A stretch of 64,000 nt of DNA from Linyphia triangularis (taxonomy: Eukaryota; Arthropoda; Arachnida; Araneae; Linyphiidae). Location of the stretch: positions 90,324,447 through 90,388,446 of the forward strand of contig OZ021727.1 in assembly GCA_963978545.1 (NCBI GenBank), read 5' to 3'. A model generated the notes under the pieces. That model ran no database searches. It was not told where the DNA came from and saw only the letters and a list, made by a program, of their open reading frames with translations. The position numbers and the translations under genes were made by a program. Positions within the stretch are counted from its first letter, which is position 1. Each line of letters starts with the position of its first letter. Below, one piece after another: positions 48,301 through 63,300 of this stretch.

Positions 48301-51300
48301 GGAGAAGGTTGTTTGAAATTTAACGGCTCAAGGGCAACACGAGCTAATCCTTGTGATAAAGCTACAAACTCGCCTGGTAGTTTCCATTATTGGTCTTGAC
48401 GCAGACACTCCGGGTCTCAGGAAAAAAAAATTTGCTAATCCTGATTATCCTAGTAAGGATAACGGGTCAAACTGTTGAAAATATTGAATTGTCATCGGTC
48501 CTTAATAAGTATGCCAAATTTCGAGTTAATCCGACGTTTTGAAGGGGGGTCAAAACCATGTTCAAAAATTCCGTTACATATTAACATACGTCTGAAGCTA
48601 ATAAAAGCGTATTAAAAAAAAAGTCTGAATGATGGCTGTATCTTGTACTCTAATTGATGAGGTAACAAAAGTCAAGTACCGTTGTAAATCGTAGAAGGTC
48701 TTTATTAATTGAATATAACTTTTTTTTATCATGGAGTTATCTACATATTAAAACTAAACCGAACTTTAAAAAAGTTCAATAGTTACCCCAAAATATTATA
48801 CCATACTTAGATTTAAAATTAAAAAAAAAAAAAAAAACACGTCTAAATACCAAACTCATAATTTTACTATGAGTCGTTAGTAATTTAAATGTAAAGTAAT
48901 TTAAATGTCGTTAGTAAAATAAAAAAAAATAAAAAAAAATGCAAATTAATGTTAAAAAGAAAATTTGTTTTCTTAGCCATACATTCTTAAATAGTTAATA
49001 TATCTTGGAAATTTTTGTTTTAAACGATAGTTCATTAAATTCCAAATATAAGTAACATAACTTTTGTTTGAAACAGTTTAATAATTAATTATTAATTAAG
49101 AAAACAAGTTTTAAATTTTTTTCAAATATAAACTTTTTTGTGTGCTTCCATTAGAATTATGGTTGAAAACCCCTTCATAACTTTTTTCATTCCATTTCGA
49201 ATATTAGTTTACTTACTTTAAATAAATTCTAGTGAAAGTCCCTTCAATTGTAAAAAATTCCAATTTTGTTTTGCCAAAATAAGTCAAAACAAAAAATATT
49301 TTTAACTCTTTTCAATCGTATGTCTCCGTATGGGGGTCATCACTCGTTTTACCATTGCGCTCGTATGTCCCCGTACAGGGGACATCGCATCTGTATTGGG
49401 CAAACTGTGATAACTCAACCAAAACATTTCTGTTCGAAGTATTTCTAAATTGATTTGCTTTATTGGAAGTGTCGGCATTACGTTCGGCCCCTAAATATTG
49501 TTTATATAGTGTGTTCATGATATTACATTTCTTAGATTTTTAACCTTTTGCACTCCTAACCATTCTGGACGGCAACCAGCATCTCAGCCCTAGTGTTGCC
49601 CTTGCGCCAGTAAATTTCAACAAACCCAACCATCGACAAAGTCTCCTTATCGCTCCTTTCAAATGGCGCATAAAAGTGCACGGATCGTCGTGAACCAACA
49701 CTTATCACGTTCTCTTTCGACACAAATCCCCGCTGAAATGTTTTTTATATATTCATCTTGATTTGATTTCTTGTGCCATTTCAAGAGAAAACTTCAGGGA
49801 AACATGTATTTCTCAAAAAGTTGTGCTGGAAAAAGTTAATTCTCCGTAATCACTAATGAACTTTAATGTCACATTCGAGTGTTATGCTAGATTACGATGT
49901 ACCGTAAAATGGGGTAAATCGGAACACTTTTCAACTTTCAAAGTAAAAATCAGTTGTAATAAGAACGTTAAGGAACATATTTTTGACATTGAAACTTGGG
50001 TTTTACCTTCTTTGAGGATCAACCCAAAAAATTAAAAAAAAAAACTAGGACTTTAATCTATTTTGAATTTTTTCATGGTGTTCCGATTCACCCCGCAGAA
50101 AGGGGTGAATCGGAACACTCGTTACAATTTATGTCTGATCTTATTTAAATGTTTACAGGGTGACAAAAAGCGAATAATAATGCATTGTGGTAAATAGGAA
50201 CACAAAATTATTATAAAAAAATCATTTAATATGACGGATAAAATTTGTGTTTGTCAATTATAGTCAAAACAAATCCTATATTTGAAAGCGTATCAACTCT
50301 TCTCCTATAACTCATCCAAATAGTTTTTAAAATTAATAATATTTTTTAATATACTTTATGTTTGCGTGGTGTATGACTGTAAATTCCTAAAAAATATCTT
50401 GAGAAAGGAGAAAAGCATCCTCATCCGTCTCAGAAAATCTCTTCGTTCATGGGCGCTTTTTGTAAAACACACTTATATAGCAATAATCTTGTGGGTGTAA
50501 AACTTTGCTTGCATAGAATCTTCATACATTTCTCCATATAACTTAAAGATAACAAAGTCATTTAGAGAAAAACCACTGGAACAATCGGGTTTTCTGCCAT
50601 GCGGAAACTAGGCTCCTCTTCTGACATTTATTCAAGCATGGAATCTTGATTACCGTCTTGAAGGGAGTAATTAGACTCTTCTTCAGCCGTTGAATCTTGT
50701 CTGGAACATAATCTTGCCAAAAACGGCTCTTTAATATCACTTTTCAAGCGTTCCGATTCGCCCCGCAAATCTCAAAATCGAGACGAGACAAAACATAAAA
50801 ATTCGTAAAATAAAAAGTTTTTAAAACCAAAATAAATTAAGTATGGCATGCTGTTATGGATGTTTATGCTTATCTAAAAACATTATTTAAGTCTATAACT
50901 GGTACATGTTATTAATTACGGGATAAGTTTTGGAGGTTAAAACTCTGGGTTGTATTCACGCTGCTTCAAAATTATTTTTAAAAAAAAGTACAGTGTTGAA
51001 AACCCCACAAACTTTTTTTCAAGATTCCAAACATGTTAGCCAAATAAAAAAATATGTATAATTACTAAAATTGCCTTATTTGTGTAAAATAATAATTGCT
51101 TTGTAATATCATGAAGTTTCGTTCCGATTCACCCCGCTGTTTCTATTCACCCCATTTTACGGTACACTGAAAGGGGACAGATGAATGAAAAGGGGTAATG
51201 CGGCGTAGTGTAATATACTTAAGTATTCTTAGTAGTTTCAATAAATTATTTTGACACGTTGAAAAATAAAATATGTGGCCACATTCCCATCCTAGGTCAA

Positions 51301-54300
51301 GGGGTGTATTTTTGGGCTATATTTTCAAATTTTTGATTTAAGGATGGTAAACCTTCTAGTTAAATTGGAACACAATTCCATTAGAAAAATTCATCTTGTT
51401 TGAACATGAAAAAAAAAATTCCGAGTTATTCACTAACTTTCTAAAGCATAATTACGAGGGCAAAGGGTTAAAATTACAAAATCTCATTTGAGTATGCACA
51501 GATAGTACATAAAAGAAATGTGGTACAAATTTTAGAAAGAGAGTGTACAGTTAACAGAGTGTACAGAGAGAAAAAGGAATACGAATAATGAATAATGTCG
51601 TTTTGAGAAAAACGCATTTTAAAGAAAACTTTACTTGCACTAATAGTTACCAATTTTGTCTTCGAACATTTAAAAAAAATACTTCTAGTTGAAGTTTTAT
51701 TACGAATGAGGTATCTTTTTAAAGGGGAAAATTTAAATTTTGATAAATAATAAACTCAAAATTGATTATTTATAAATTTTAGGGTACCAACTCACCTTAA
51801 GTGTTAAAAACAAATGCATAAGAGTTCTCATTTGGGGACATTTTATTGATTATTTAAAATTTAATTACATAGTTAGAGTCTGATTAAACAAGTCGTAATT
51901 CAATTTGTAAATTTATAATTTGAATTTCATGGAAAACAATGATTCGCTGTCGAGAACCTACTGGAATTTTAAATATAAGTTATAGCTTTTTTTCATAGGA
52001 TTGTTTCGATAGTATTAAATATATCCTATATAAATTATCAAAATTCAGGTAACTCATTAACGACGGTTTAGGTTTTTTTTCGCAGCCAATAAACTGCGAT
52101 TGTGGTTCCACTTAGTGTTGTTAAAAAATTTTGTAAATATTTCGTACTGTTAATTTTGTAAATAGGAAAATGTATGTACATTTCGCATAAGGCAGTGCAA
52201 TAGTTCGTCTTAACTTCGCTTTCCTGCAATGTGTCTATTATGCTTGATAACGAGTTTTACACAGATAACGCTGGGAAGCGAGTTTTACAAGGAGCTGGTC
52301 ATTTAACCTTATGGTAATGGCAATCTCGCCAAATTGGCGAGATAGAGCCAAGTTGGCGACGGTTTTGGCGACTAATTTTTGTTGACAAATTTGTCGAGAA
52401 ATGGCCAAATGTCGCCAAACTTGGTGACTATTTGGCGACATTTTCGGTCCCCATGTACATATATAGGACTTTTCGACTACAATCTGGAAAGTCCTCCAAA
52501 TTTCTATCTCTAGAAGTTTTACGAACTTTCCTATATAAGCCGGCCAAGAGAGCGGGGGAGTTAGTTGAGTCCGTTAGTCAGTTGAGTCACTGAGTGAGTT
52601 GAGTCTGTTAGTTGACTAAAATTACTGAGTTAGTTGAGATACTGACTGAGTGGAGTTGCTGACTTGGTTGTCTGTCAGCGAGCATTCAGAGAGTTCCGAA
52701 AGCGAACTGTATTGAATTGTCTTTTGCGGGGATTTAGCAGTTGTGTGTCAAGTTTAACTGCTGTTTGTGCTCTATTGTTGTGTATAGTGAACTGCCTAAG
52801 GTTGCCATAATTTTTCGAGGTTTTATGTAAGCAATTCTTTGCGCAGAATCCGTACCGTACTTTAAAGTACAAAATGGCTTCCTTTAACGGAAAATAACCG
52901 AAATAAATAATGGCATGGATACGAGATTCTAGTATGTTCCCTTGCATTGCATTATCCACTTCAAATTAATTTTTTTAACTGTCCAATTCAAACTGGATTT
53001 CTCTGGTTAATATAGTTTAAATTTTGCGATAACGTGTTTTAACACTACCTTCACAAAAATGTACATATTAAAAATACCAAGAATAAATATCACCTTCTCA
53101 CTATTTTCACAGAAATATTCATCCAGCAATTTTTCAGCGCAATATATACAGCGTTACCGAATCCGATGGAAATTCTCAGAGGCAATTTCTCACAATGCAT
53201 ATTTGACACAGCATATATATAACTAGGGGTGTGGAACATCGCGCAACACTCAATTACTCTACAATACCGACATGGATTTGTGTCGTTTACCGTTATTATA
53301 TTTTCATGATTAATTTAGAAAAAAAATGACAAGTATGGCGATCTTTTTTGCGATAATTCTTGTGTATATTAAAAAAAAAAAAAAAATATTCCTCAAATTG
53401 GTGATTTTGGCGATATACTTTTCGATTATTTTATTTTATACTTTATTTTAAGTGAAACTGAGGGGAGAAGAAAAACGATCGTTGATGAGAAATGCTCAAG
53501 GAAAGAGAACTCTGTGTTGAAGGCATTCGTTTTTTAACTTCTTACGCCATTAAAGCATTTTTAGAAAATTTCGAAGGTAAGGATATTTAGAACACCTTAA
53601 GAGGCATTAGCACAGCGATTTTTTTCGTAATCGTTAGAGCCGTTTTTCAGCAATCATTGAAAAACAAGATTTTTTTTTTCAATGGCAGCTACCTTATGTG
53701 CATGCGCGATTTTGATGAAAACCTTAATGGTAGGTCCCATGGCCACCAGAAACCCTCATACCAAATTTGAGCATCGTAGGTTAATTTGTTCGGGAGTTAT
53801 ACTGACCATGTACAGACATTTTTTCTAGATCACTTTTATTAATCAGGATGTTAAAAACGTGGAGAAATGCAAAAAAAAAATTGATTTTTTTTTTACCGAA
53901 TGTTATTCTTTCATTACCCTATGTATAATACATATGGGTAATTGATAGTAATAATAAAACAAGCAGTCTTTGTGTGGCTCTGTATCTATTGAAGCTACTT
54001 TGAATTGAAGTAGAGCTCCGAAATTTTCAACATAAATAGTTTTGCCCTTCTAATTGTACCTATGACAAACAGAAGGTTGCAATTTAAGTCATTTTTTAAA
54101 TAAGCTTCTCAATTAACAGTTTTCTTACAAAATGACTTCTAATAAAAGCACATATCTGAAATGTAACGTAAATCTAGCCTTTTAATTGAACTTATGAAAA
54201 ATAGCTATATTGTCCTTTACATGTTAAAGTTTTCTGTTGGAATATTTTAGTATGATACAAGATTCATAATTTTAAGTGGCAGCAGTATGAATAAGAATTG

Positions 54301-57300
54301 TAGATAGAAGTGACAATGATGGTTTTTGTGCACAGTAAATGTAATTGCAAAGCAGTCATAAGTCAAGAAATGGGGCTGAAAAATAATACGAAGTTAACTC
54401 AATGAGCCCCAGTCAGGCAAAGATGAACATGATATTTCATCGCAAGAGATATATGAATCTCTTCTCTCTAATGGCATCATTAGAAATGTGAAACTCACTG
54501 TTCATATTTTACAGTAATAAGGCTCTCAAAATAAAGTAACTCTGAAAAAGATATCATCATGCCATTCTGCTAACCTAGAGAATGAAGAAATAACATTTGG
54601 AAACATCATAATATTGGACCTGTGAAGGAAACTGACATCAAGATGGAAAATGTCGAGTACAAATTTAAATCATAACAGTTTTCTGAAGATTTTTCCAAAG
54701 GGAAACCGCTCCAAAAGAAGCAATCTAGGAAGCAAAGATTAGTAGTGTTATGCCCTGATGTGTAATGTACAGCAACGTTTAATTCTATCAAGGAATTAGA
54801 TCAGCGTCCGCCACTAACTTTTAGAGGCGGACTGTGCGACTTATACACGTATCTTGAATTATTATTAAACTGAAAAATAAAAAAAAAATACCGATTTTTT
54901 TTATCTTAATAAAGTTACAATTCATATTTGATTTTTTTTTTCCTTCTTTTTTCTTTCCTTAAATAATTAAAAAATAATAAATTTCATTATTAGTAAATCA
55001 TAGTCTAAAAAAAGAAGTGAATCTTTTGTTTCAACGTGACAATAGTCATAGTGAATGGGGGAGGTCAATTGAGCCTAGGTGCTGATTCCACTAGGGAATA
55101 TTGCCCCAACCCCTTTATTTTAAGACCCCCTGTCAAAGAAAGCCAGATTCCTTAAGAAAGGTCAAAAGGCTTTTGACAGGTTCCTCGTGGATTGTATCAA
55201 GTTCTGTTCCAATACCTAAGCTTGAGTGCCTAATGTGAAGAGCTTCACATTCAAAAAGTATATGGTGGGCTGTTTCCTCCACCATATTGCACTTCCTACA
55301 TAAAGGCTCTTCATAGAATGGGAATATTTAAAGAAGAAGTTTTCTTAGGTGATAGTGGCCTGTAAGAAATCCAACTATCACTCTCACCTTATCCCTGCTA
55401 AGACGCAGGATCCGAGATGATAGTTTCATGGAAGGTTCTTGGATCATAAGCCTCGCATGTTTTTGATCGGTGGTTTGTTTCCACCTTTCTGTTGTTTCTT
55501 TAAGCATTTTTTCTCCTATCACCCTTTTTGCAGTAGTCTTGGAGATCCCACAAAAAGGTTCAGGACTTAAAGGTAGGTCTGCAGTTCCCAGTTTAGCAAG
55601 CTTATCTGCAGTTTCATTTCCTTCTACACCAATATGACCTGGCACCCATGTAAGAAGGATCCTATTATGGGTCCCCAAGTCTTGTAGAAGGTTTCTGCAT
55701 TCCCAAACAAGTTTAGAGCTTATTTGAAATGAGTTTATTGCCTTTAAAGCTGCTTGACTGTCGCTAAATATGTAGATTTTCCTATTTGAGTAGGATCTTC
55801 CAGAGCATTCATGTAGACAGTAAATGATGGCAAGCAGTTCCGCTTGAAATACTGTGGCATGTTTTCCTAGACGTGACAATGCGACTTGATCTAACTTTTA
55901 ATATAAGTATTTAAACTGTATTTCCAGACTACTCCGTGGTATCAATTGTGAGACGATGGCGGTTTAAATCGTTCAGTTTTTTTTTTTTTTGATAGAGTCG
56001 ATGTCTTTCGCAGTATTTATTACAGCCAATCTTAATAAATTGTTTAAATGAAGTTCACTCAAGTTATTTCTATATTATTGATGAAAGCCAACTTGCTGAA
56101 AGCTTCTTCGTATAGTACCGTATATGGCCAAGTTTATACAAGTAAGCACAAAGTATATTACATATGTTGTTCACATAGAGTTCCATTAAAGTCAGCTTAA
56201 AAGTAAGAGCAAACGTTTAAGGAATTTATGGTTTGAATAACTAACTCAAGTTTACTTTTAAGGTATAGATATACATTAGGAATAGCGAAATTTGACTCAA
56301 TTCTGCGTTTTTGTTTCTTGGTTTTAAAATATTCCCGAATTCATTACCATTAAAATGATACCATTTTCTTTCTGAGACTCAAATTACTTTTTAAATTACA
56401 GTTGGTTTTGAGAACCGATTTTGTATCATGTTCATTAGTGTAGTAAACTTTAAACGCGTTTTCTGAAGAATGACATTTTGGTGTTATGTGACTTTACACC
56501 AACGGCCATAACTTCATAATATTGTCATTCCATGTCAAATCAACACAAAAAAGTGACATTTTCAACCCGACCCCTTCAGAATTTAATAAAAGTTTGGTCA
56601 CTTGTTGTGTTTATATAGAAAAGAAAAAATGGCCAATATTAGGTTTGAATATCGTTTGGTTTCTGAAATACGGAGCTTCAAAAATGGGCCAAAAGGTCAA
56701 CATTTCGCATTTCTTACTTTATATATATGGTTATAATTTTGTCTCTAATTATCATAAAACATTGATTTTGGTGTCAAAAAAAAGATAAAGATTTTATCTT
56801 TCTAATGATGTATTATTTATGGATATTTTTTTTAACTTTCATTTTAAGGTCAAACTATTTGACCTTTGACCTTGAATATCTCAAAAAAGGGTATTTTTAT
56901 TTTTTTCAAAAAAATATATGTTATTCTTACATTAATTCTCTACAAAAATACGTTAGTTTCATAATGGGACAGCAATGGGATGCCAAAATATAAATTCAAA
57001 TGTGAACTTTTGTCCTTAATTTCAGGCAATAATCGTCTTTGAGTGCGAACTGAAGAATCCTATATTCGCATATCCTAATGCAGTCGAATATACAGGCAAT
57101 CGAGTGTAAATTGACTAGTTTTCAAAAGGAAGGAAATGGTTAAGATTTTTATCTTGGTTCTTTTATTCAGTGGCATAGCCAGGGGAAAGTATATGGGAAT
57201 ATATCTCCTCCCGAAGTTCTGTTAGATATTAGAACGCAAAAATCAAAGGATTGTTTTTTAAATGGTAAATTTATTTCAAATGTTTTTAAATTTCTAAACA

Positions 57301-60300
57301 TATGTAGAAAAAAATACCTGTTACATGAATTACTAATCATACTCTGCATTACTAACTAAAAGGATTATAATGATTTGTTGACGTATAATTTCATATCCCC
57401 TTCCGAAAAATATCTAGGTATGCCCTTGCTTTTATTTATACTTCTACTTCAATAGGCCGTTAAATGCAGAAACAGATAACTCAATATTATTTTTGGATGC
57501 ATAAAAAAAAACAAGACATCGTGTTCCAAATATGTGTAAAATCGGTCTGTGTTTTGGCCGAAGCAAGCAGAACACATACAGACTGTGTTTGTCATATCCA
57601 TGAAAATGTGAAACTAATGCTAATTGGATCTCATTTGAAGGAATTAAGTAAAGAAATTGAAACTCCATGAGATTCCTATAAAAGCTGTACATCAAAAATT
57701 GTTTGTAATCCTCCCCAAACAATGTTACTTGGGAGAGTGCAGCAATTGCCCAAAGTTTGAAGAATTTAGGAGGTGCATTGAAGACCGTTTTGATGAAAAT
57801 GGGATTACAAGAATTACGTACAAGCAGTGGATTAATGTTGACAGATCTCCCCTTGAAACTTTGTCGACCCCTTGTGATGACTTTATTGATTCGTTTCTGG
57901 ATAAACATACCAAACTTATACGGTATTCCTTCATTGCTAAGGAACAACGTCTTTTTTTAGTGCTTGTAATCAAAATCTGAAATCAGGTCAATATGTAGTT
58001 GTTTGTGATTTTTCTGAAAATTACTCCTTTATTCCTCAAGATGCAATTCAAGGATTCTACTGAAATAATTCGCCAGCGACTATACATCCATTTGTAGTTT
58101 GTTATAGAAGAGACACTGACCAAGTCGTAGATAATTTTAATTTCGTAGTAGTTTCTGACTGTCTCCACCATGACGCAACAGCAGTTCACTTATTCCAAAG
58201 GCATTTGATCGAATTCATCGGAAAAAAATTCAATGTGAAACCTAACAAACTTTTGTACTTTTCTGATGGTACAGCTTCTCACTACAAAAATCGAAATAAA
58301 AATTTATAAACTTGTGTTTCCTTAAAAAAGATTTTGGAATTCAAGCAGAATGGAATTTTTTTGCCACTGTCCATGGTAAAGGAGTTTCAGATGGCATTGG
58401 AGGTACCATAAAAAGGCTAGCCGCTCGTGCCAGTTTACAGCACCCATTTAAAGATCAGATAATTACTTCTCGACAGTTATTTGAATGGGCAACTGCCGAT
58501 ATTGAAGGAATGCAGTTTGCATATGTAACTTCCTTACAGTATGAAAGAGAAAAAATCTTCTTTCAGAAACGATTCTTAACCACCCGAACTATTCCAGGTA
58601 CTCAAAAATTTCATGCATTCAGACCCATTTCTATCAACCAACTTCTGTGAAAAATGTATTCTAATTCCATGGTCGAAAAAAAATCAAACAAAAAAATAAA
58701 TTATAAAATTAATAGTTACATATGCAATGAATCAAGTGAAAAAGAGTCACAATAATTAATAGAAGTTACATATGTAAGGAAGTTACTTATGCATTTGATA
58801 AATTAGTTTTAACAATAGTATAAAGATTATGTATCAATAGACAATTTTTAAGTATTTCTGTTCAATAGACAATTTTTAAGTATTTCTGTTTTCTAATTTC
58901 GAAATATGACATTTTCCTAATAATTTGTATAAACAAATGTTTCTGATTGCATGCAACAATTTCATTTAAATAATTATTTCAAAAGCTCATTATTACCAAT
59001 GTCATGTTTTTTAATTTTACAGCAAACGATGTTTCGATACTTAATGCAATGCCGAAAAATGTAATTTTTTCAATGTATAAGTAAACAATTAGTTTTTGCT
59101 CTTAAAGTTAAAAAGTTATAAGAAATCAAATATAAATAATTATAATTTTTAGCTAATAATTAAGGTTAAATTTTTATTTGCATTACATGCATATAAAGAG
59201 ATTTTAAAAAGAAAAGCTATTTACATATAAACAGTTTTTGTAGGATAAGAGTGGGACTACAGTTACGATTGAAATTTATAACTTAGTTTCATTTTGGGAC
59301 CGCAAAGGGATGCCAATATATTTGTGTAGAAAATTAATGTAAGAATAATAAATATTTTTTTGAAAAAAATAAAAATACCCTTTTTTGAGATATTCAAGGT
59401 CAAAGGTCAAATCGTTTGACCTTAAAATGAAAATTTAAAAAAATACACGTAAATAATACAGCATTAGAAAGATCAAATCTTTTTCTTTCTTTTGACACCA
59501 AAATTAATATTTTAATATTATTAGGGAAAAAATTATACCCAAATATGTAAAGCAAGAAATACAAAATTTTGCACTTTAGGTCCATTTTTGAAACTCTATA
59601 TTTTGGAAACCAAACGAGATTCAAACCTAATATTTGGCATTTTTTCTTTTCTTTATGAATCTAATAAGTGAACCAAATTTTATGAAATTCTAAAGGGGTC
59701 GGGTTGGGAGCCGTGTTGATTTGACATGGAATGACCCAATAAATGGTCCGATTTACAAAATTCTAATTTTGTTTTGTAGACAATAGTTGTGAATGTGTTT
59801 TCTATATAGAATCTAATGCATATTGTTATAAACACAGTTTTTATGCATATTTTAATCTTAATTTTGAGTTAAAATATGTATTTTTTTAAACTTTTTATTT
59901 TAATACTTATAATTAAATAAATATTGAAGCCAAATTCAAAATTCTCCATAGGAACATGCGTCAATATAATATCTCTTATTTGCAATAAAAATCATACCTC
60001 TAAGTTAATTACACGTTTTTTATGCATGTTCTAATAATGTCCTAATTAATCACTGTAATTGCAATTAGCTGATTAAAAAATTGACGGAAAAAAAAAGTGT
60101 ATATATAAAAATGCATCATTTTTAATTCTGATATACTGCCAAAAAGTTTGAAATTATAACCTAAAAATAAAGAAAATAATCTCAATTGTATATGTATACC
60201 TTAAAGTTTATATGTATATATCCTCTACATAAGGTAAAAAAAAAAATTGAATAAATATACATCATAGATACTGTAAAGTTACATGTTATTTATTCAATTT

Positions 60301-63300
60301 CGCAAAAAGATATCTGAAAAACCATTGTGGAGACATGATTACTGTATCCATTTTTCCCATTAAATATTAAGCACATTAATTTTTGAAAAAAATAGCTTAA
60401 CTTCAAGTAGGTGGCAAAGTAACAAAAAATATTATTAACTTTAAATGGTTTTGTGAATCCAAAAATGAAAGGAAGGTACAAGTCTGCAGTTTACTTCATC
60501 AGTGGAAAATGGCATCGAACAATTTCGCCGTTTTTTGAACATTTCGACTACATTTACATCGTTATTTAATAAAAATGAGCAAAGGTGCCAAACAACAGAC
60601 GAGGGCAGCGTTTAGTACGCTAAAGTCACTGTTAGCACCATCACCTTATTTTAGAGATTTTGAAGTTGAGATTTTTGGCCTTAAATTAGGCCTAAAAGTC
60701 TAAAAATTAAAATTTTGGACTGACTTGACTGGAAACAGATAGGTGCCAAAGTTTTTTTTTTTATGCTAAATTATTACGTGTGTGGTATATTATCACACAA
60801 TGTTTGGCACATATGTAAAGTAAGCTAAATTTTGGCTCTTAAAGTAGTAAAAAATGGTGAATCGGACATATTTTTGGCCGCTACCTGTACCAAAACTTCA
60901 GTGATATGCCAATAGCATTGATAATAGTTATTACTAGTAGTCTATTATATATTTTTACGATTAAAAGTTTGGTACATGCAGAAAGTTTGGCAAACAATTC
61001 TAATGAATGTGTTTTTCATCAAAAAGCTATAAAACGCGCTTACCCTCCTCCAAAACACTAGCTGAAACATGGAGTGGAATTTTTCCAGCGGTTTCCAAAT
61101 TTGTAATCAGGATAGTATACAGAACACTTCCTGAAAATTTCAGGGAAATCAAAAATTAGCATATTCACAAGCATACCCCTCTCTCAGAAAATCACTCTTA
61201 AATAATAATTTTACTGATTGAAATATCAATAGCAATTCAAAAACCACGAAGCCGACCAAACGTTATAGTGGTTAGCGTGCTGGCTTCTAGACCGCGAGGT
61301 AGCGGGTTCGAGTCCCGTGTTAGGCATGGGTGTTAGTAAGTGTATGTTGGCTTGTCAAATGACGAATGTTTCGGCGCATTATAAACCTCGTGTTGCTGAC
61401 GGCGCCAGATAATCTGAATACAACCAACCAACCCTACAAAAATCTGTTGGTTTCATTTGGCCTCTGGAATATCAAGTAATGAATTTAAAAACAAAACATT
61501 ATCCTTAATTTCGCGTCGTCGGCGCCTCCAAAGGTTAGGCATGGGTGTTTGTCAATGTATGTTGGTTTGTCTAATGATGAATGTTTCGGTGCATTATAGC
61601 CCTCGTGTTGATGACGGCGCCAGATAATCCGAAAACAACCAACTAAAAATTACGACTTCTTGCACTTAACCAAATACCAAGAAAGGCATCATGTCAAAAT
61701 ATTGGCGTGGGAAAAACAGCGAGGTATTAAAAATATTATGGTACTAGTACACTCTCATCAAGACAAGTCGAGCGGGTGCGAGTGAGAGAGTGTACTTAGT
61801 GTGCTAGGCATCTTCTGCCCTGACTGGGCCTACCTCGCCTCGCCTTCGTTCGGGCTCGCCTGCGCTCCGTCTGGGGTCGCTTTGTCTGCCCGTGAGGGAA
61901 CGCGTAAATTTACCTCCATTTTGACCGAGACAAAGGAAAAAAACTCGCAGCCGCTCGTCTTGTACCGGCGAGAGTGTTCTGGTCATTACATCTGGCAACG
62001 TTGATACACTATATACCACGAGTAGCTCTTGCACCAGAAAATTTCCAATGCAAATGTTTAATGCTTCAATTTTAAATTGAACATACACTTTAAGCTTAGA
62101 GTATGGGAGACAACATCGTTTTACATTGACTAAATTGTGTCATTATTCCCAGTCAAACTTACAAAAGTAATGTCAAAAATTAAATTAAGTTGACACGCAC
62201 TTCGGTGGGTATTAGTGGGGTGGGGGTCAAAACAGGTAAAAAGTAAAATAAAAAGTTATGCCAACTGAAGTTTTTGCTATGCGTTATTTGGACTATTTTA
62301 TGGTGTTTCTAGACTTACAGCCGATATTCCTAGGGTGCGTTATACTTCAGCATTTCGTTTGTTTATAATATATAAAGAAACGAGATACTGAAATATAACG
62401 CCCCCTCGGAAAATAGGCTGAAGATCTAGAACCATCATAAAAAAAGTCCATATAACATGCTGCAAAAATGTCAACTGGTGTAACATAACTTTATTTTTTA
62501 ACTTTTATATATTCCTAACGTTCCCTCCGCCTCCATCCACCCTGGACAAGCTGAAGCACACGCGTCATAAATTGTCGATCTAAGACCAGTTACTGGTAAA
62601 AATAGGCCGGTTGGAACAACTTCGGAATGCTTCTACTTCCCGATCTAATAACACAGTTTAGTGTTTCAATAGATGCATCTAAATTAGAAAAAGTCTACAT
62701 CTTGCAAGTTCCAGCAACTTAAACTATTGCAACCTCAAAATAAGAATTTCCCAAATAAAATTGTGGAACAAAATGATTGTTGACATCCAGAGTGTCAGTT
62801 TTTGTTTGCAACAAAAATGTAATACAATTATCTCTGCATTTTACCGATAACCCTTTTGCGACCAGATTCATTGGCAATACTCATTAAGACAAACTAGTAA
62901 TACAGGGTGTCACAAAAGGTCATGTCCAAACGGCACACATGGTTGTGTCAGGTCACGAGGAAGCTGAATTACATAGGAAAGGGGGGTCGGAAACGCGATT
63001 GTAATCCGCTAGAGGGCAATAAGCTCTAGCAGACGAAAGCGCGGGCAGTCGGATTAATCGAAGCGCGGACGTTGCAGAGAGCCGGCAAAGTACCGTGGCC
63101 ACCACGATCCCCGGACCTAACCCCCCTGGATTTTTACCTCTGGGGATACCTGAAGTGTCTGGTGTACACGAGACACCCGTTCCATCGGACCTCATCGCAC
63201 GTATCGTTGAAGCGGCGGCACGTGTCCGGGAGACTACTGGCCAATTCGAACGAGTTCGCGATTCCATGCGTCGCAGATGTGAAGCATGCATCGCAGCTGA

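Larger units (their letters stand above)
56262..60200 (+). mobile_element. Family B MITE, copy 7, split by a 3.2-kb transposon
   Basis: GGTATAGATATAC with TTAA (56258-56261) at the left and GTATATGTATACC with TTAA (60201-60204) at the right. The body stops at CTTCATAAT (56520) and resumes at AAATGGTCCGATTTAC (59741), exactly as it reads uninterrupted in copy 4. Without the insert it is about 720 bp. Confidence 0.92.

Noticed and set aside
61801..62088. Overlapping open frames on both strands of the GC-rich island
   Set aside because: Open on both strands because GC-rich DNA has few stop codons; no motif or splice context supports either.
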